Positions 1 to 6,998 of a stretch of 8,974 bases of DNA are shown one piece after another; position 1 is the first letter of the stretch; each line of letters opens with the position of its first letter. Position numbers and translations under genes: made by a program. The stretch is from an uncultured Flavobacteriales bacterium (lineage in GTDB: Bacteria > Bacteroidota > Bacteroidia > Flavobacteriales > Crocinitomicaceae): the NCBI GenBank assembly GCA_946479125.1, contig CAMLET010000104.1, positions 1-8,974 of the forward strand. The letters run 5' to 3'. The notes under the pieces are model-generated. The model saw only the letters and a program-made list of their open reading frames with translations, had not been told where the DNA came from and made no database searches.

Positions 1-356
1 GCGACATACCCGAAGTTCTCTTTACGACCAACGTAAATAGTTCCATCCTTTGCTTTAAACACTTTAGCAACGTTGGAACTGGCAATATCTACCTTGTATT
101 TTTTCTTTTCAGATTCTTTAGGTTGAACCAGTTTCCATTCGTAACCATTGTAACAAACAATGTCAGAACGGGAACCAAAGATCATATCGCCGTTATCGCA
201 CTGAGTAGCGTTCCACACTTGCGGACTGCTGGAATATTCGTTAACGGAAAAGTAGCGCTGATCAAATTGTCCGGGAGCATCAAGATACTGTGCATTCAAA
301 TTGAACTGCAAGAAGCCAATAAGTATGAGACAGAGTAATCTTTTGTTCAAGGGCAT
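1..356 (-). CDS. Secreted two-component-regulator-type beta-propeller protein, N-terminal part (partial)
   Basis: This is the first 118 codons of a gene that runs off the left edge. The frame starts at the ATG at 356, and an in-frame TAG lies only six codons upstream, so the start is well fixed. Residues 1-23 form a signal peptide (short basic N-terminus, LLCLILIGFLQF core, likely cleavage after LNA before QY). The following residues contain short strand-rich units of propeller style: VWNATQCDNGDMIFGSRSD, then YNGYEWKLV, then KDGTIYVGRKENFGYV. The DG-x-IYVG-x-x-x-x-FGY pattern is typical of the Reg_prop/YYY sensor region that in Bacteroidota usually precedes a transmembrane helix and a histidine kinase, LytTR or LuxR output domain. 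The output part is outside the window, so regulator type is inferred. It lies 90 bp downstream of the agmatinase gene on the same strand and could be read through from it. Confidence 0.75.
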   Translation of the reverse strand, partial: MPLNKRLLCLILIGFLQFNLNAQYLDAPGQFDQRYFSVNEYSSSPQVWNATQCDNGDMIFGSRSDIVCYNGYEWKLVQPKESEKKKYKVDIASSNVAKVFKAKDGTIYVGRKENFGYV

Positions 357-387
357 GCGATTAATTTTGTACTAAAATAGCGAATGT

Positions 388-401
388 GTTCTAATTAGAA
401 C
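388..401. repeat. Perfect 14-bp palindrome upstream of the propeller sensor gene
   Basis: GTTCTAATTAGAAC is identical on both strands. It sits in the 90-bp gap between the agmatinase stop (446) and the start of the sensor gene (356), 32 bp before that start. No T-run follows on either strand, so it is not an intrinsic terminator. A dimeric regulator site is possible but this is inference from symmetry alone. Confidence 0.4.
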
Positions 402-445
402 TAAGCTAGTTAGAGTTTCTTTGGAATAGTTTATAACAATGGAAA

Positions 446-1501
446 TTAAGCTCCGTAATTCAGCTTTCTGCTCGCTTCAGTGGCACAAACCAAATTCCAT
501 AAAGCACGTGATCCTACGTTTGCATCCCAATCTCCATTTTCTCCCGGTGAAACTTCGTTCAAATCAAAACCAATGATCTGATGTCCGGCTTCTACCAATT
601 CGAAGAAGAGGTAATTGATCTGCTCCAATTCAAAACCTCCAACAACAGGTGTTCCGGTGTTTGGACAAAGCGAAGGATGTAAACCGTCTATATCAAATGA
701 GATGTAAACGCGCTTAGGTAATTGAGCAATAATACTTTTCACAATTTGTGTCCAGCTTTCACCATCGAACTGACGTTTTTTCAAATCCCAGTCAAAGAAA
801 GTACAAACTCTGTCCGAACTTTCGATTAACTGAACTTCAGAAGCTGCAACATCGCGAATACCGACTTGAACCAACTTCTTCATGTTCGTAGTCGACTGAA
901 GCACGTTGTACATGATACTTGCGTGACTTTGCTGAAAACCTTCATAAGCATCACGCAAATCTGCATGCGCATCGATCTGCAAGATTCCGAATTCTTTTCC
1001 TTCTTCGTCTAAAGCTTGAATCAAACCTAGTGGTGTACTGTGTTCACCACCTAAAACTGCTGGAATTTTACCTTCAGAGATCAGCTTTTTACAGCGATTC
1101 TTTAGGTTGGAAAGCAATTCTTTGTGTGTATCATTGATTGCTTCCAGAATAGCATTGTATGAACTTTCTTCAGTCAATTTTCCACCTTGCTCAAGGAAAT
1201 CGATGTATTCTTTTCCTTGCTCACAAAGCGTATCGTTGATTTCCTTGATCTCTTGCGAAATAGGAGTCATGAACACCTTTGTATTCCAGGCTTGTGGTAA
1301 ACGATGGTGATAAAAATCCAATTGTGTACTGGCGTCCAAAATGGCCTGTGGACCATCACTGGTTCCTTTTCCGTAGGACGCAGTTGCATCCCACGGAACT
1401 GGAACAATAACAATATCAGCTTCAGTTTCAGAAACAGGAAATCCGAAAATATTCCCGTTTGCAATACCAACTCCGTTTGGATCGAATTCCTTATTAGCCA
1501 T
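446..1501 (-). CDS. speB: Agmatinase-type ureohydrolase (arginase family)
   Basis: This 351-residue arginase-superfamily enzyme most likely hydrolyses agmatine to putrescine plus urea in the cytoplasm. The di-manganese ligands are all visible: GGEHS (His154), IDAHADLR (Asp177, His179, Asp181) and SFDIDGLHP (Asp270, Asp272). The NTGTP segment (281-285) and NEVSP (315-319) also match the family. It is longer than the roughly 300-residue proteobacterial SpeB because of an extra helical stretch around residues 80-140, as in other Bacteroidota members. Its ATG lies inside the end of the fused decarboxylase/spermidine synthase gene (8-nt overlap), so the two are co-transcribed and probably translationally coupled. 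This context favours agmatinase over arginase, formimidoylglutamase or guanidinobutyrase, but substrate specificity cannot be read with certainty from the sequence. No arginine decarboxylase gene is in the window. Confidence 0.85.
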   Translation of the reverse strand: MANKEFDPNGVGIANGNIFGFPVSETEADIVIVPVPWDATASYGKGTSDGPQAILDASTQLDFYHHRLPQAWNTKVFMTPISQEIKEINDTLCEQGKEYIDFLEQGGKLTEESSYNAILEAINDTHKELLSNLKNRCKKLISEGKIPAVLGGEHSTPLGLIQALDEEGKEFGILQIDAHADLRDAYEGFQQSHASIMYNVLQSTTNMKKLVQVGIRDVAASEVQLIESSDRVCTFFDWDLKKRQFDGESWTQIVKSIIAQLPKRVYISFDIDGLHPSLCPNTGTPVVGGFELEQINYLFFELVEAGHQIIGFDLNEVSPGENGDWDANVGSRALWNLVCATEASRKLNYGA

Positions 1502-2777
1502 TGATCAAGCTCTTAACGAAATTAGGTAATGCGAAACTTGCTTTGTGAATGTCTGAGTTATAATATCTCAATCCTTTTGCACCTACGAATGCATCAATTT
1601 CTGAATCGTTCGTAATTGCTTTTGGATTAGTAGCTCCTTTAATTCCGTATTGGAAACTCCACATTCCTGTTGGATACGTTGGAACATAGAATAGGGAAAC
1701 CGGTGCGTTTTCTTTTCCGAAAATGTGTTGTAATGTAACATTCAACTCTGTGAATGCATGCTCATTGAATTTTGGTGATTCACCTTGAGCAACAAGGATT
1801 CCTCCGTCTTTCAATGCGTTGTAACAGTTGCGGTAGAATTCAACAGAGAATAATCCTTCTGCAGGACCAACAGGATCAGAACCATCGATAATGATAATAT
1901 CGTATTCTTTCTCTTTCGCTTCTTTTGCGTAAGCAATTCCGTCACCTACAATAAGGTTCAATTTCGGATCGTCGAAAGAAGCAGCGATAGTCGGTAAAAA
2001 CTCTTTACAAGCTTTAATTACTTCACCATCAATCTCAACCATGGTAACGTTCTCAACGCCTGGGTGACGAAGGATCTCACGTACAGTTCCACCATCTCCA
2101 CCACCAATAACCAAAACGTTTTTAGCATTTCCGTGTGTGAACATAGCAGGATGAGAAATCATTTCGTGGTAATGGAATTCATCATTTTCAGTTGTCATGA
2201 ACATGTCATCCAACGTCAATAACTTACCATATTTAGGAGATTCTAAGATACGTACACGTTGGTATGGCGACTGAACATCGAAGAAAACTTCACCAGTATA
2301 ACGTAAAGAAATGGCTTGATTATCGTCTTTATCAGTAAACCAAACGTTTCTTGTATACATGTCAGGATTCGACCATTCTGCAGCTTTTTGGCGCATAGAA
2401 GAAATGTCGAAATCATTACGAGTTAACAACTGAACTGCACCACGCTTCATTTCTAAAGCAGAGTAGTTTTTCGCACCAAAACACTCTTTCAAGTGATCGA
2501 AAGAGATCCATGCATCCATTTCACCACATGTAAACAAGTCAACAGCAGCGTAGCCATACTCAGGCCACGTGTGTATGGCCAGGTGACTTTCTTGAATAAC
2601 AACAACACCAGAAACTCCATATGGAGAAAAGTGGTGAAACGTAGAATTGATAACTGTTGCGCCTGCTTTTTGTGCCGCAGCAACCATGTCACGTTCAATG
2701 GAAGAAACGTCATTCATAATGTGCGGATCGCACCCCATAAATTCAACCAAAATGTGGTTCCCCAAAGCTGTACTCAT
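1494..2777 (-). CDS. speD-speE: Fused S-adenosylmethionine decarboxylase / spermidine synthase
   Basis: This single 427-residue frame carries two enzymes of spermidine synthesis. Residues 1 to about 118 are a complete class 1b AdoMet decarboxylase. [11 protein letters not shown] places the pyruvoyl-forming serine at Ser64, with His69 and Cys84 (LFTCGE) as the other active-site residues. Residues from about 140 to 427 are a polyamine aminopropyltransferase: [10 protein letters not shown] (197-206), the decarboxy-AdoMet site GGGDGG (225-230), VEID (247-250), [15 protein letters not shown] with acidic residues Asp298 and Asp301, and YPTGMWSF near the end. Class 1b decarboxylases self-cleave before the serine. 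Cleavage here would leave a 63-residue beta chain and a 364-residue alpha chain holding both the pyruvoyl group and the synthase. The decarboxylated AdoMet made by the first domain is the substrate of the second. Downstream speB overlaps it and supplies putrescine. Spermidine is the expected product, but other aminopropyl acceptors cannot be excluded. Confidence 0.93.
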   Translation of the reverse strand: MSTALGNHILVEFMGCDPHIMNDVSSIERDMVAAAQKAGATVINSTFHHFSPYGVSGVVVIQESHLAIHTWPEYGYAAVDLFTCGEMDAWISFDHLKECFGAKNYSALEMKRGAVQLLTRNDFDISSMRQKAAEWSNPDMYTRNVWFTDKDDNQAISLRYTGEVFFDVQSPYQRVRILESPKYGKLLTLDDMFMTTENDEFHYHEMISHPAMFTHGNAKNVLVIGGGDGGTVREILRHPGVENVTMVEIDGEVIKACKEFLPTIAASFDDPKLNLIVGDGIAYAKEAKEKEYDIIIIDGSDPVGPAEGLFSVEFYRNCYNALKDGGILVAQGESPKFNEHAFTELNVTLQHIFGKENAPVSLFYVPTYPTGMWSFQYGIKGATNPKAITNDSEIDAFVGAKGLRYYNSDIHKASFALPNFVKSLING

Positions 2778-2809
2778 TTACCTTGATTTGTTTAATTAAA
2801 AATGAAGGG

Positions 2810-2817
2810 CAAATGTA
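2810..2817 (-). promoter_or_regulatory. Bacteroidota -7 element for the speD-speE/speB unit
   Basis: On the minus strand the sequence reads TACATTTG, a full match to the TAnnTTTG -7 consensus of Bacteroidota promoters. It lies 32 bp before the start codon at 2777, implying a leader of about 25 nt. No good TTTG -33 element is found 19-20 bp upstream, so the assignment rests on one element and position. The leader carries only a weak AAGG before the ATG. Confidence 0.5.
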
Positions 2818-2874
2818 CTGCTTTTATGTGGTTTAGAATGATTGGTTTTCAAAAAAATAATGGAAGGTTAATAC

Positions 2875-2910
2875 AAAAAAAGTAGGGACAAGTCGCGACC
2901 TGTCCCTACT
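2875..2910 (-). terminator. Intrinsic terminator of efp
   Basis: On the minus strand a 10-bp perfect stem (AGTAGGGACA, 2910-2901, pairing with 2890-2881) is followed at once by a run of seven T (2881-2875). The 10-nt loop contains the palindrome GTCGCGAC, which may extend the stem. It begins 21 bp after the efp stop codon and ends before the speD-speE promoter element, so it separates the two units. Confidence 0.85.
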
Positions 2911-2930
2911 GTTAAATAATAACGAATATT

Positions 2931-3497
2931 TTAATTCTTTACACGCTCCACATAAATTCCAGTGCGTGTATCAATTTTAATTGTTTCACCCATGTCAATG
3001 AACAACGGAACTTTTACTTCAGCTCCAGTTGCAATTGTTGCAGGTTTCATTGTGTTCGTTGCCGTATCTCCTTTAACTCCCGGTTCAGTATAAGTGATCT
3101 CAGAAATGATGTACATTGGCAATTCAACTACAAGAGGATTTTCTTCGTTTGCATCATAAAGGATGTTACAAACCATTCCTTCTTGCAAGAAAGCTGGTTT
3201 TTCAATCATTTTAGAAGGAATCAAAACTTGCTCATAGCTTTCATTATTCATGAAAACATAATTTGTGTCTTCCTGGTACAAGTACTGATATTCACGGTTT
3301 TCAACACGTACAATTTCAATTTTGTGTCCAGCCGAGAAAGTATTGTCAATCACTTTTCCAGTTTCAATAATTCTCATTTTTGTTCTAACAAAAGCAGGAC
3401 CTTTTCCTGGTTTCACGTGTTGGAATTCAATGATTTGAGAAATTTTATCGTTGTGCTTGATACACAATCCATTTCTAATATCTGAAGTGTTAGCCAT
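2931..3497 (-). CDS. efp: Translation elongation factor P
   Basis: This 188-residue, full-length EF-P binds between the P and E sites of stalled ribosomes and relieves arrest at consecutive prolines. It has the N-terminal KOW-like domain (1 to about 64) and two OB-fold domains, ending in the conserved GETIKIDTRTGIYVERV segment. The tip loop that reaches the peptidyl-transferase centre reads HVKPGKGPAFVRTK, with Lys32 at the position lysylated in Escherichia coli EF-P and hypusinated in eIF5A. The loop is the palindromic PGKGP form. I recall this form being reported as functional without modification in Actinobacteria; whether that holds here is unknown. The gene has its own promoter and terminator. 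The polyamine genes lie downstream on the same strand, and the tatA-like gene diverges from it. Confidence 0.97.
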   Translation of the reverse strand: MANTSDIRNGLCIKHNDKISQIIEFQHVKPGKGPAFVRTKMRIIETGKVIDNTFSAGHKIEIVRVENREYQYLYQEDTNYVFMNNESYEQVLIPSKMIEKPAFLQEGMVCNILYDANEENPLVVELPMYIISEITYTEPGVKGDTATNTMKPATIATGAEVKVPLFIDMGETIKIDTRTGIYVERVKN

Positions 3498-3553
3498 TCT
3501 TTAATTGTTTATTTCAATCCGCCTTCACAGATTCTTAATTTCAAATAATTTCA

Positions 3554-3575
3554 GCGCAAATATAGTTAATTGCGC
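3554..3575. repeat. Inverted repeat overlapping the efp -7 element
   Basis: GCGCAA (3554-3559) and TTGCGC (3570-3575) are perfect 6-bp arms separated by 10 bp, with centres about one and a half helical turns apart. The left arm covers part of the -7 element. This geometry fits a repressor site, but the arms are short and no regulator is known for it. Confidence 0.35.
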
Positions 3576-3587
3576 TTCTAGCTCAAA
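3557..3587 (-). promoter_or_regulatory. Bacteroidota-type promoter of efp
   Basis: On the minus strand TTTG (3587-3584) is followed after exactly 19 bp by TATATTTG (3564-3557). This matches the -33 TTTG and -7 TAnnTTTG elements recognised by the Bacteroidota primary sigma factor. Transcription would start near 3550, giving a leader of about 50 nt before the start codon at 3497. Confidence 0.75.
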
Positions 3588-3662
3588 TTCAAGCGTTAAT
3601 TTCTCTTATTATTACTCTTATAATTTCTTCTCTTTGTTCAATTCTCCTTAATTTTACAGGCA

Positions 3663-4067
3663 ATGTTCAGTATACCTCTTTTTTTAAGTGATGTTAGTGG
3701 GTCAGAGATTCTTCTGATTCTATTGGTGATTTTGATTTTCTTCGGATCCAAGAGTATTCCGGGAATCGCACGTACTGCCGGAAGAGCAATGCGTCAGATT
3801 CGTGATGCATCTCAGGAAGTTCAAAACGAGATCAAAAAATCGGGAGCAGATATGAAAGGTGATTTGAACCTTAACAGAATTGTTAGTGATGCAACTGAAA
3901 CGATAGAACGACCTTTTCGCGAGCATGCTCAAACATTAGATCAGGCAATTCAAACTGATCCTCGAATTCAACCACCAAAGAATTTTATTCAACCAAGTTC
4001 TCCACAGCCTTTAGATCAACAGCCTTTAGATCAGCAAATGGAAGAGGGTGAGAATTTAGGACAATAA
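3663..4067 (+). CDS. tatA: Sec-independent translocase subunit, TatA/TatB type
   Basis: This 134-residue membrane protein probably forms part of the twin-arginine translocation pore that exports folded proteins. It has the family architecture: a short periplasmic N-terminus, one transmembrane helix (about 13-27, EILLILLVILIFF) preceded by a polar Glu14, a FGSKSIPG hinge (27-34), and an amphipathic helix (ARTAGRAMRQIRDAS) followed by a charged cytoplasmic tail. The tail is longer than in classical 60-90-residue TatA proteins. It ends in a Pro/Gln-rich region with a PLDQQ duplication, which brings it nearer to TatB in length. Bacteroidota commonly use such a subunit with TatC; no tatC is in the window. 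It diverges from efp across a 165-bp gap; I could not find a convincing promoter for it there. The TatA versus TatB assignment is uncertain. Confidence 0.82.
   Translation: MFSIPLFLSDVSGSEILLILLVILIFFGSKSIPGIARTAGRAMRQIRDASQEVQNEIKKSGADMKGDLNLNRIVSDATETIERPFREHAQTLDQAIQTDPRIQPPKNFIQPSSPQPLDQQPLDQQMEEGENLGQ
4004..4033 (+). repeat. Perfect 15-bp tandem duplication inside the tatA-like gene
   Basis: ACAGCCTTTAGATCA occurs twice back to back (4004-4018 and 4019-4033). The unit is a multiple of three, so it duplicates five residues (QPLDQ) in the disordered C-terminal tail without changing the frame. The two copies are identical, which suggests a recent slippage event. Confidence 0.9.
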
Positions 4068-4142
4068 AAAAATCCCAATCAATTTTCATTAATCGGTATC
4101 TTCAAAAGTCTTTTATCTTTCGTCTATTGTCTTAAGTCTATC

Positions 4143-4697
4143 TTAATCGTCGTCCTGCATATCATTTTCTTCATGCGATTCATGTCCTGCCGAAGCTTTC
4201 TCTGTTCTAATCTCCGGATGAGCAATCAATCCTCCCGAATTTCCAACTTCTCTGGCAAAATAGGCTGACAAACAACCAACGATCAATACCACTATTGATG
4301 CCATCATAGCCATTGATTTCTTTTTCCATTCAAGGTAAAGCGCTATTAATGCAAGCCCGATGATTCCCCACATAAACGGCATGAAAGCTTCAGCTTTTTC
4401 TTCATGTTCGTGGATTAAATGTTCCAACTCTTCGTGTTTTTCCATACTTACTTCCACTGGAACTTTATAGGTCTTCTCGTACATTTCTTCAGAGAATTCT
4501 TCTACATGGTGTTCAGCGCCTTCTCCTGTTTTAAACGAAGGAAAAGAAGTGATTCCGGCAACAAGGAAAAGTAACAAACCAACACGTCTTGTGACAGAAG
4601 ATTTTGCAATGATTCCAATTAATAACACCAGAATTCCGAACAATAATCCAATAATAGGGAAGTGGTTAATGAGTAGATGTGAGTGAGCTTCGTTCAT
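4143..4697 (-). CDS. Four-helix integral membrane protein, DUF2231-like, His/Glu-rich
   Basis: The function is unknown. I place the start at the ATG at 4697 (184 residues). The frame can be extended 15 codons to a GTG at 4742, but homologues that I recall begin with MN-x-AH-x-HL. Four hydrophobic helices are evident at about 12-30, 37-53, 105-122 and 128-147, in two pairs. The first pair is preceded by HSHLLINHFPIIG with three histidines. Between the pairs lies a hydrophilic stretch beginning TGEGAEHH and rich in Glu and His (57-103). The C-terminus has GNSGGLIAHPEIR (152-164) followed by an acidic, His-containing tail ending QDDD. The clustered histidines suggest metal or heme binding, which is inference only. 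The gene starts 72 bp after the oxidoreductase gene on the same strand, so co-transcription is plausible, and it converges with the tatA-like gene. Confidence 0.75.
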   Translation of the reverse strand: MNEAHSHLLINHFPIIGLLFGILVLLIGIIAKSSVTRRVGLLLFLVAGITSFPSFKTGEGAEHHVEEFSEEMYEKTYKVPVEVSMEKHEELEHLIHEHEEKAEAFMPFMWGIIGLALIALYLEWKKKSMAMMASIVVLIVGCLSAYFAREVGNSGGLIAHPEIRTEKASAGHESHEENDMQDDD

Positions 4698-4769
4698 GTT
4701 TTTGTAATATTTCGACAATAATAATGAATTGTTTTCAGTCACACAGTTTGGAGGGTAAAGAATGCGATG

Positions 4770-5906
4770 TTAGAGGAGTTTTGCTACTTTTTTGCCAACT
4801 AATGTTCCAATTGCAACACCCATTCCGCCCATTCTAACGCCAATTGCAAGGTTCGGATGAATCAATTCAATTATCGGTTTTTTCTCGTTTCCAACACCCA
4901 TAATTCCTGACCATTCGTAATCAATTTTGAAATCCGTTTCGGGAATAATCACTGTTTTTAGTAAATTCTTTATAGAAGAAGTGATCTGTTCTGTATTCCC
5001 GAATTCTTCTGTGTTCTCACCCGTGAAATCAAGATTTCGTCCTCCGCCAATTAAGATTCTATTGTTTACAGATCGGAAATAATAGTAGCCTGCATCATAA
5101 TGAAATGTTCCTGAAAATTTCAGGTTTGGAATTACAGATGTGACTAGTACTTGAGCTCTGGCTGGTTCAATACGCTTGTCGTTGAGTAATTTATTGGCAA
5201 AACCATTGACTGTGACAGCTGCTTTAGCTGAAACCAACTCACCGTAATTGGTGCTAATTGTTACTGAATTTTGACTTGGTGTAATTGATTCAACGGAAAT
5301 TCCAAACAGTGTGATGATCTCATTTTCGGCAAGTTTTTGCTGAAGCGCTAGATACAATTTGTCAGTTCTTATTTCACCTTCCAACCGATTGTGAAATGAA
5401 GTAGAAATCTGCTGAAATCCGTTTCTTGTTACGGATTCCTGATCTTCCGAAAAGCAGTTTTGTTCACCAGTTATTTCAAAAATCCGCGTATTTAAATATT
5501 CTAATTTTTCTCTGGTGATCTGTTCTGTTTTCGTTTGGTTTGAGTGAATTAGATCCCATGATCCGGAGAGTTTATAACCTAATTTCTCGCTTCCGTATAA
5601 CTTCAAAAGTTCCTTTAAACCTTCGTATCGTAATTCAAGTGTTTCCCAGACAGTACTTTCATCAATACGACTCAAATCATCTACCAATTCGGTGGCACTT
5701 CCAAAGCAGGCAAATCCAGCGTTTTTTGTGCTTGCCCCGGTTGGTAAATAACCTCGCTCGACAATGACTATTTTCGCATTTGGGTACTGTTTTCGTAATT
5801 CAATTGAGGTAGAAACACCAACTAATCCTGCTCCAATTACAATGAAATCAATGGATTCTGTAACTGCAATTTTTTCCCAGTAACTAAGATTTGAAAAGTT
5901 GAGCAT
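4770..5906 (-). CDS. FAD-dependent oxidoreductase of the D-amino-acid oxidase (DAO) fold
   Basis: This 378-residue flavoprotein belongs to the glycine/D-amino-acid oxidase family (DadA/GlpO-like); the substrate is not identifiable. The Rossmann FAD motif is IVIGAGLVG (22-30), with VIVERG and Glu50 binding the adenosine ribose. STKNAGFACFGS (59-70) is the conserved second segment that contacts the flavin. Near the C-terminus, YYFRSVNNRILIGGGRNLD, then WSGIMGVGNEKKPII, and finally GMGVAIGTLVGKKVA complete the FAD-binding fold. There is no signal peptide, so it should act in the cytoplasm. The ATG at 5906 adds about 18 residues before the usual start of the Rossmann strand, and a later start is possible. 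It diverges from the secreted-paralogue cluster across 65 bp. The membrane protein gene follows 72 bp downstream on the same strand. Confidence 0.85.
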   Translation of the reverse strand: MLNFSNLSYWEKIAVTESIDFIVIGAGLVGVSTSIELRKQYPNAKIVIVERGYLPTGASTKNAGFACFGSATELVDDLSRIDESTVWETLELRYEGLKELLKLYGSEKLGYKLSGSWDLIHSNQTKTEQITREKLEYLNTRIFEITGEQNCFSEDQESVTRNGFQQISTSFHNRLEGEIRTDKLYLALQQKLAENEIITLFGISVESITPSQNSVTISTNYGELVSAKAAVTVNGFANKLLNDKRIEPARAQVLVTSVIPNLKFSGTFHYDAGYYYFRSVNNRILIGGGRNLDFTGENTEEFGNTEQITSSIKNLLKTVIIPETDFKIDYEWSGIMGVGNEKKPIIELIHPNLAIGVRMGGMGVAIGTLVGKKVAKLL

Positions 5907-5971
5907 TTATCGAAAATATAGCGTTTGAAATCCTTAATTTTACGAACGAAATTAATCTAAAATTGTTCTTG

Positions 5972-6484
5972 ATGAAATCACTTCGAATCGCTTTTCTTTG
6001 TTTTTCTATTTTTTCATTAAATCATGCATTTTCTCAAATGGAAGAAATCACTTTTGAAGTGAAAGTGGTGGAATATACAACGTCTAAGAAATTAGAAGGA
6101 GCTTATGTCAAAGTGTTTTTGGGAGATACCAAAGAATTAAAGAGTTTACAGACAGATACGACGGGTCGAGTTTCTTTTTCGTTAAAATCATGTAATAGAT
6201 ACAAAATAGTTATTGGAGGAGAGAATAAGGTTGAACGTTATTTTATTATTGATCTCAGAAAGGTGACGGATGAATATTTAGCCGGTACAACAGCTCTTAA
6301 TGGCAGGTGTCAGGTAAGTTTGTTCGATAAAAAACCTGATGTAGATTATGCTTATATTTTGAAAAATCCGATAACAAAATTTACACCTAATGAAAAATTC
6401 TCAGAACTGATTTTTGATCCTGAACTTGCGAAGAAAATGGTTCTAGAGATTGATAAGATTATTGCTCTGGAATCTAAAAAGTGA
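5972..6484 (+). CDS. Secreted carboxypeptidase-regulatory-like protein, paralogue 1
   Basis: This 170-residue protein is of unknown function. I chose the ATG at 5972 because MKSLRIAFLCFSIFSLNHAFSQ is a proper signal peptide; a TTG three codons earlier is unlikely. The mature part begins with a beta-rich segment (about 23-100) of the carboxypeptidase-regulatory/transthyretin-like type. It runs EYTTSKKLEGAYVKVF, then a TDTTGRVSFSL turn, YKIVIGG, and NKVERYFIIDLR. The second half has VSLFDKKPDVDYAYI (115-129), NP at 132-133 and a closing FDPELAKKM helix (148-156). The same order of motifs recurs in the next two genes, so this is a tandem family. I recall similar domains in Bacteroidota envelope proteins with a closing YD...KM motif, none with an assigned role to my knowledge. 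The next gene starts 28 bp downstream, so the two form an operon. A periplasmic or surface location is expected. Confidence 0.8.
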   Translation: MKSLRIAFLCFSIFSLNHAFSQMEEITFEVKVVEYTTSKKLEGAYVKVFLGDTKELKSLQTDTTGRVSFSLKSCNRYKIVIGGENKVERYFIIDLRKVTDEYLAGTTALNGRCQVSLFDKKPDVDYAYILKNPITKFTPNEKFSELIFDPELAKKMVLEIDKIIALESKK

Positions 6485-6512
6485 CGTGATTGATTCTTAA
6501 AACGATGATACT

Positions 6513-6998
6513 ATGAATGTCTTAAAGAAAATCGCGCTTGCTTTAGTGTTTTTGCCCTTTCTTCATTTGAATGCACAGGATAAAACGTATGATCTTGGGA
6601 TAGTTGTGAAGGATTACCGAACCGAAAAGAAATCTAAAGGAGCGGTTATAAGCGTATTGACGAATGATAGTTTGATTGAAGCAAAATTGACAAATCGTAA
6701 AGGTGAGGCCAAGCTTCAACTAAAAACGGGTAAAGAGTATAAGATTTTAGTTAGTCAGGATGGAAGAGTTAGTAGATTTTTCTATGTTGACTTACGTGAA
6801 TGTGATTTGGGTGAAATAAGTGCTGTCTCACGAATCGAACTTGCTGTTTTTAAAAGAACTCCAGATGTAGATTATAGTTACATTGAAAACAATCCATTGA
6901 CCCGGTTTTATTTCGAACAGGGGATAGTTGAGCTTTTTTTTGACAAGGAGTTGGCTTTAAAAATGTCGGCAGAAGTTGAGAAAGTAATTAATAAGTGA
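6513..6998 (+). CDS. Secreted carboxypeptidase-regulatory-like protein, paralogue 2
   Basis: This 161-residue protein is a paralogue of its upstream neighbour and of the N-terminus of the downstream gene; the role is unknown. A signal peptide is clear (MNVLKKIALALVFLPFLHLNAQ, cleavage after NA). The mature chain shows the same motif order: VVKDYRTEKKSKGAVISVL, TNRKGEAKLQLKTGKEYKILV, then DGRVSRFFYVDLR (83-95). These are followed by PDVDYSYIENNPLTRF (117-132), VELFFDKELALKM and a final short helix. It keeps the GRVSRFFYVDL motif more strictly than paralogue 1 and resembles paralogue 3 in its spacing to the PDVDYSY motif. It is only 28 bp after paralogue 1 and most likely depends on its promoter. 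A 193-bp gap separates it from paralogue 3; I see neither a clear terminator nor a full promoter consensus in that gap. Confidence 0.8.
   Translation: MNVLKKIALALVFLPFLHLNAQDKTYDLGIVVKDYRTEKKSKGAVISVLTNDSLIEAKLTNRKGEAKLQLKTGKEYKILVSQDGRVSRFFYVDLRECDLGEISAVSRIELAVFKRTPDVDYSYIENNPLTRFYFEQGIVELFFDKELALKMSAEVEKVINK

Noticed and set aside
123..338. A 71-residue open frame on the plus strand.
   Set aside because: The opposite strand encodes a signal peptide and propeller motifs over the same region.
2493..2786. A 97-residue open frame on the plus strand.
   Set aside because: It lies antisense to the highly conserved AdoMet decarboxylase domain and its translation shows no recognisable domain.
3183..3485. 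A 100-residue open frame on the plus strand.
   Set aside because: It is antisense to efp, which is unmistakable; the translation is low-complexity and has no domain features.
2777..3497. A single efp-speD-speE-speB operon.
   Set aside because: A 10-bp GC-containing stem followed by seven T lies directly after efp, and a separate TAnnTTTG element precedes speD-speE.
4698..4742. Longer N-terminus of the membrane protein from a GTG at 4742.
   Set aside because: The ATG at 4697 gives the MNEAHSHL start expected for this kind of protein, and the extra 15 residues look like untranslated leader.
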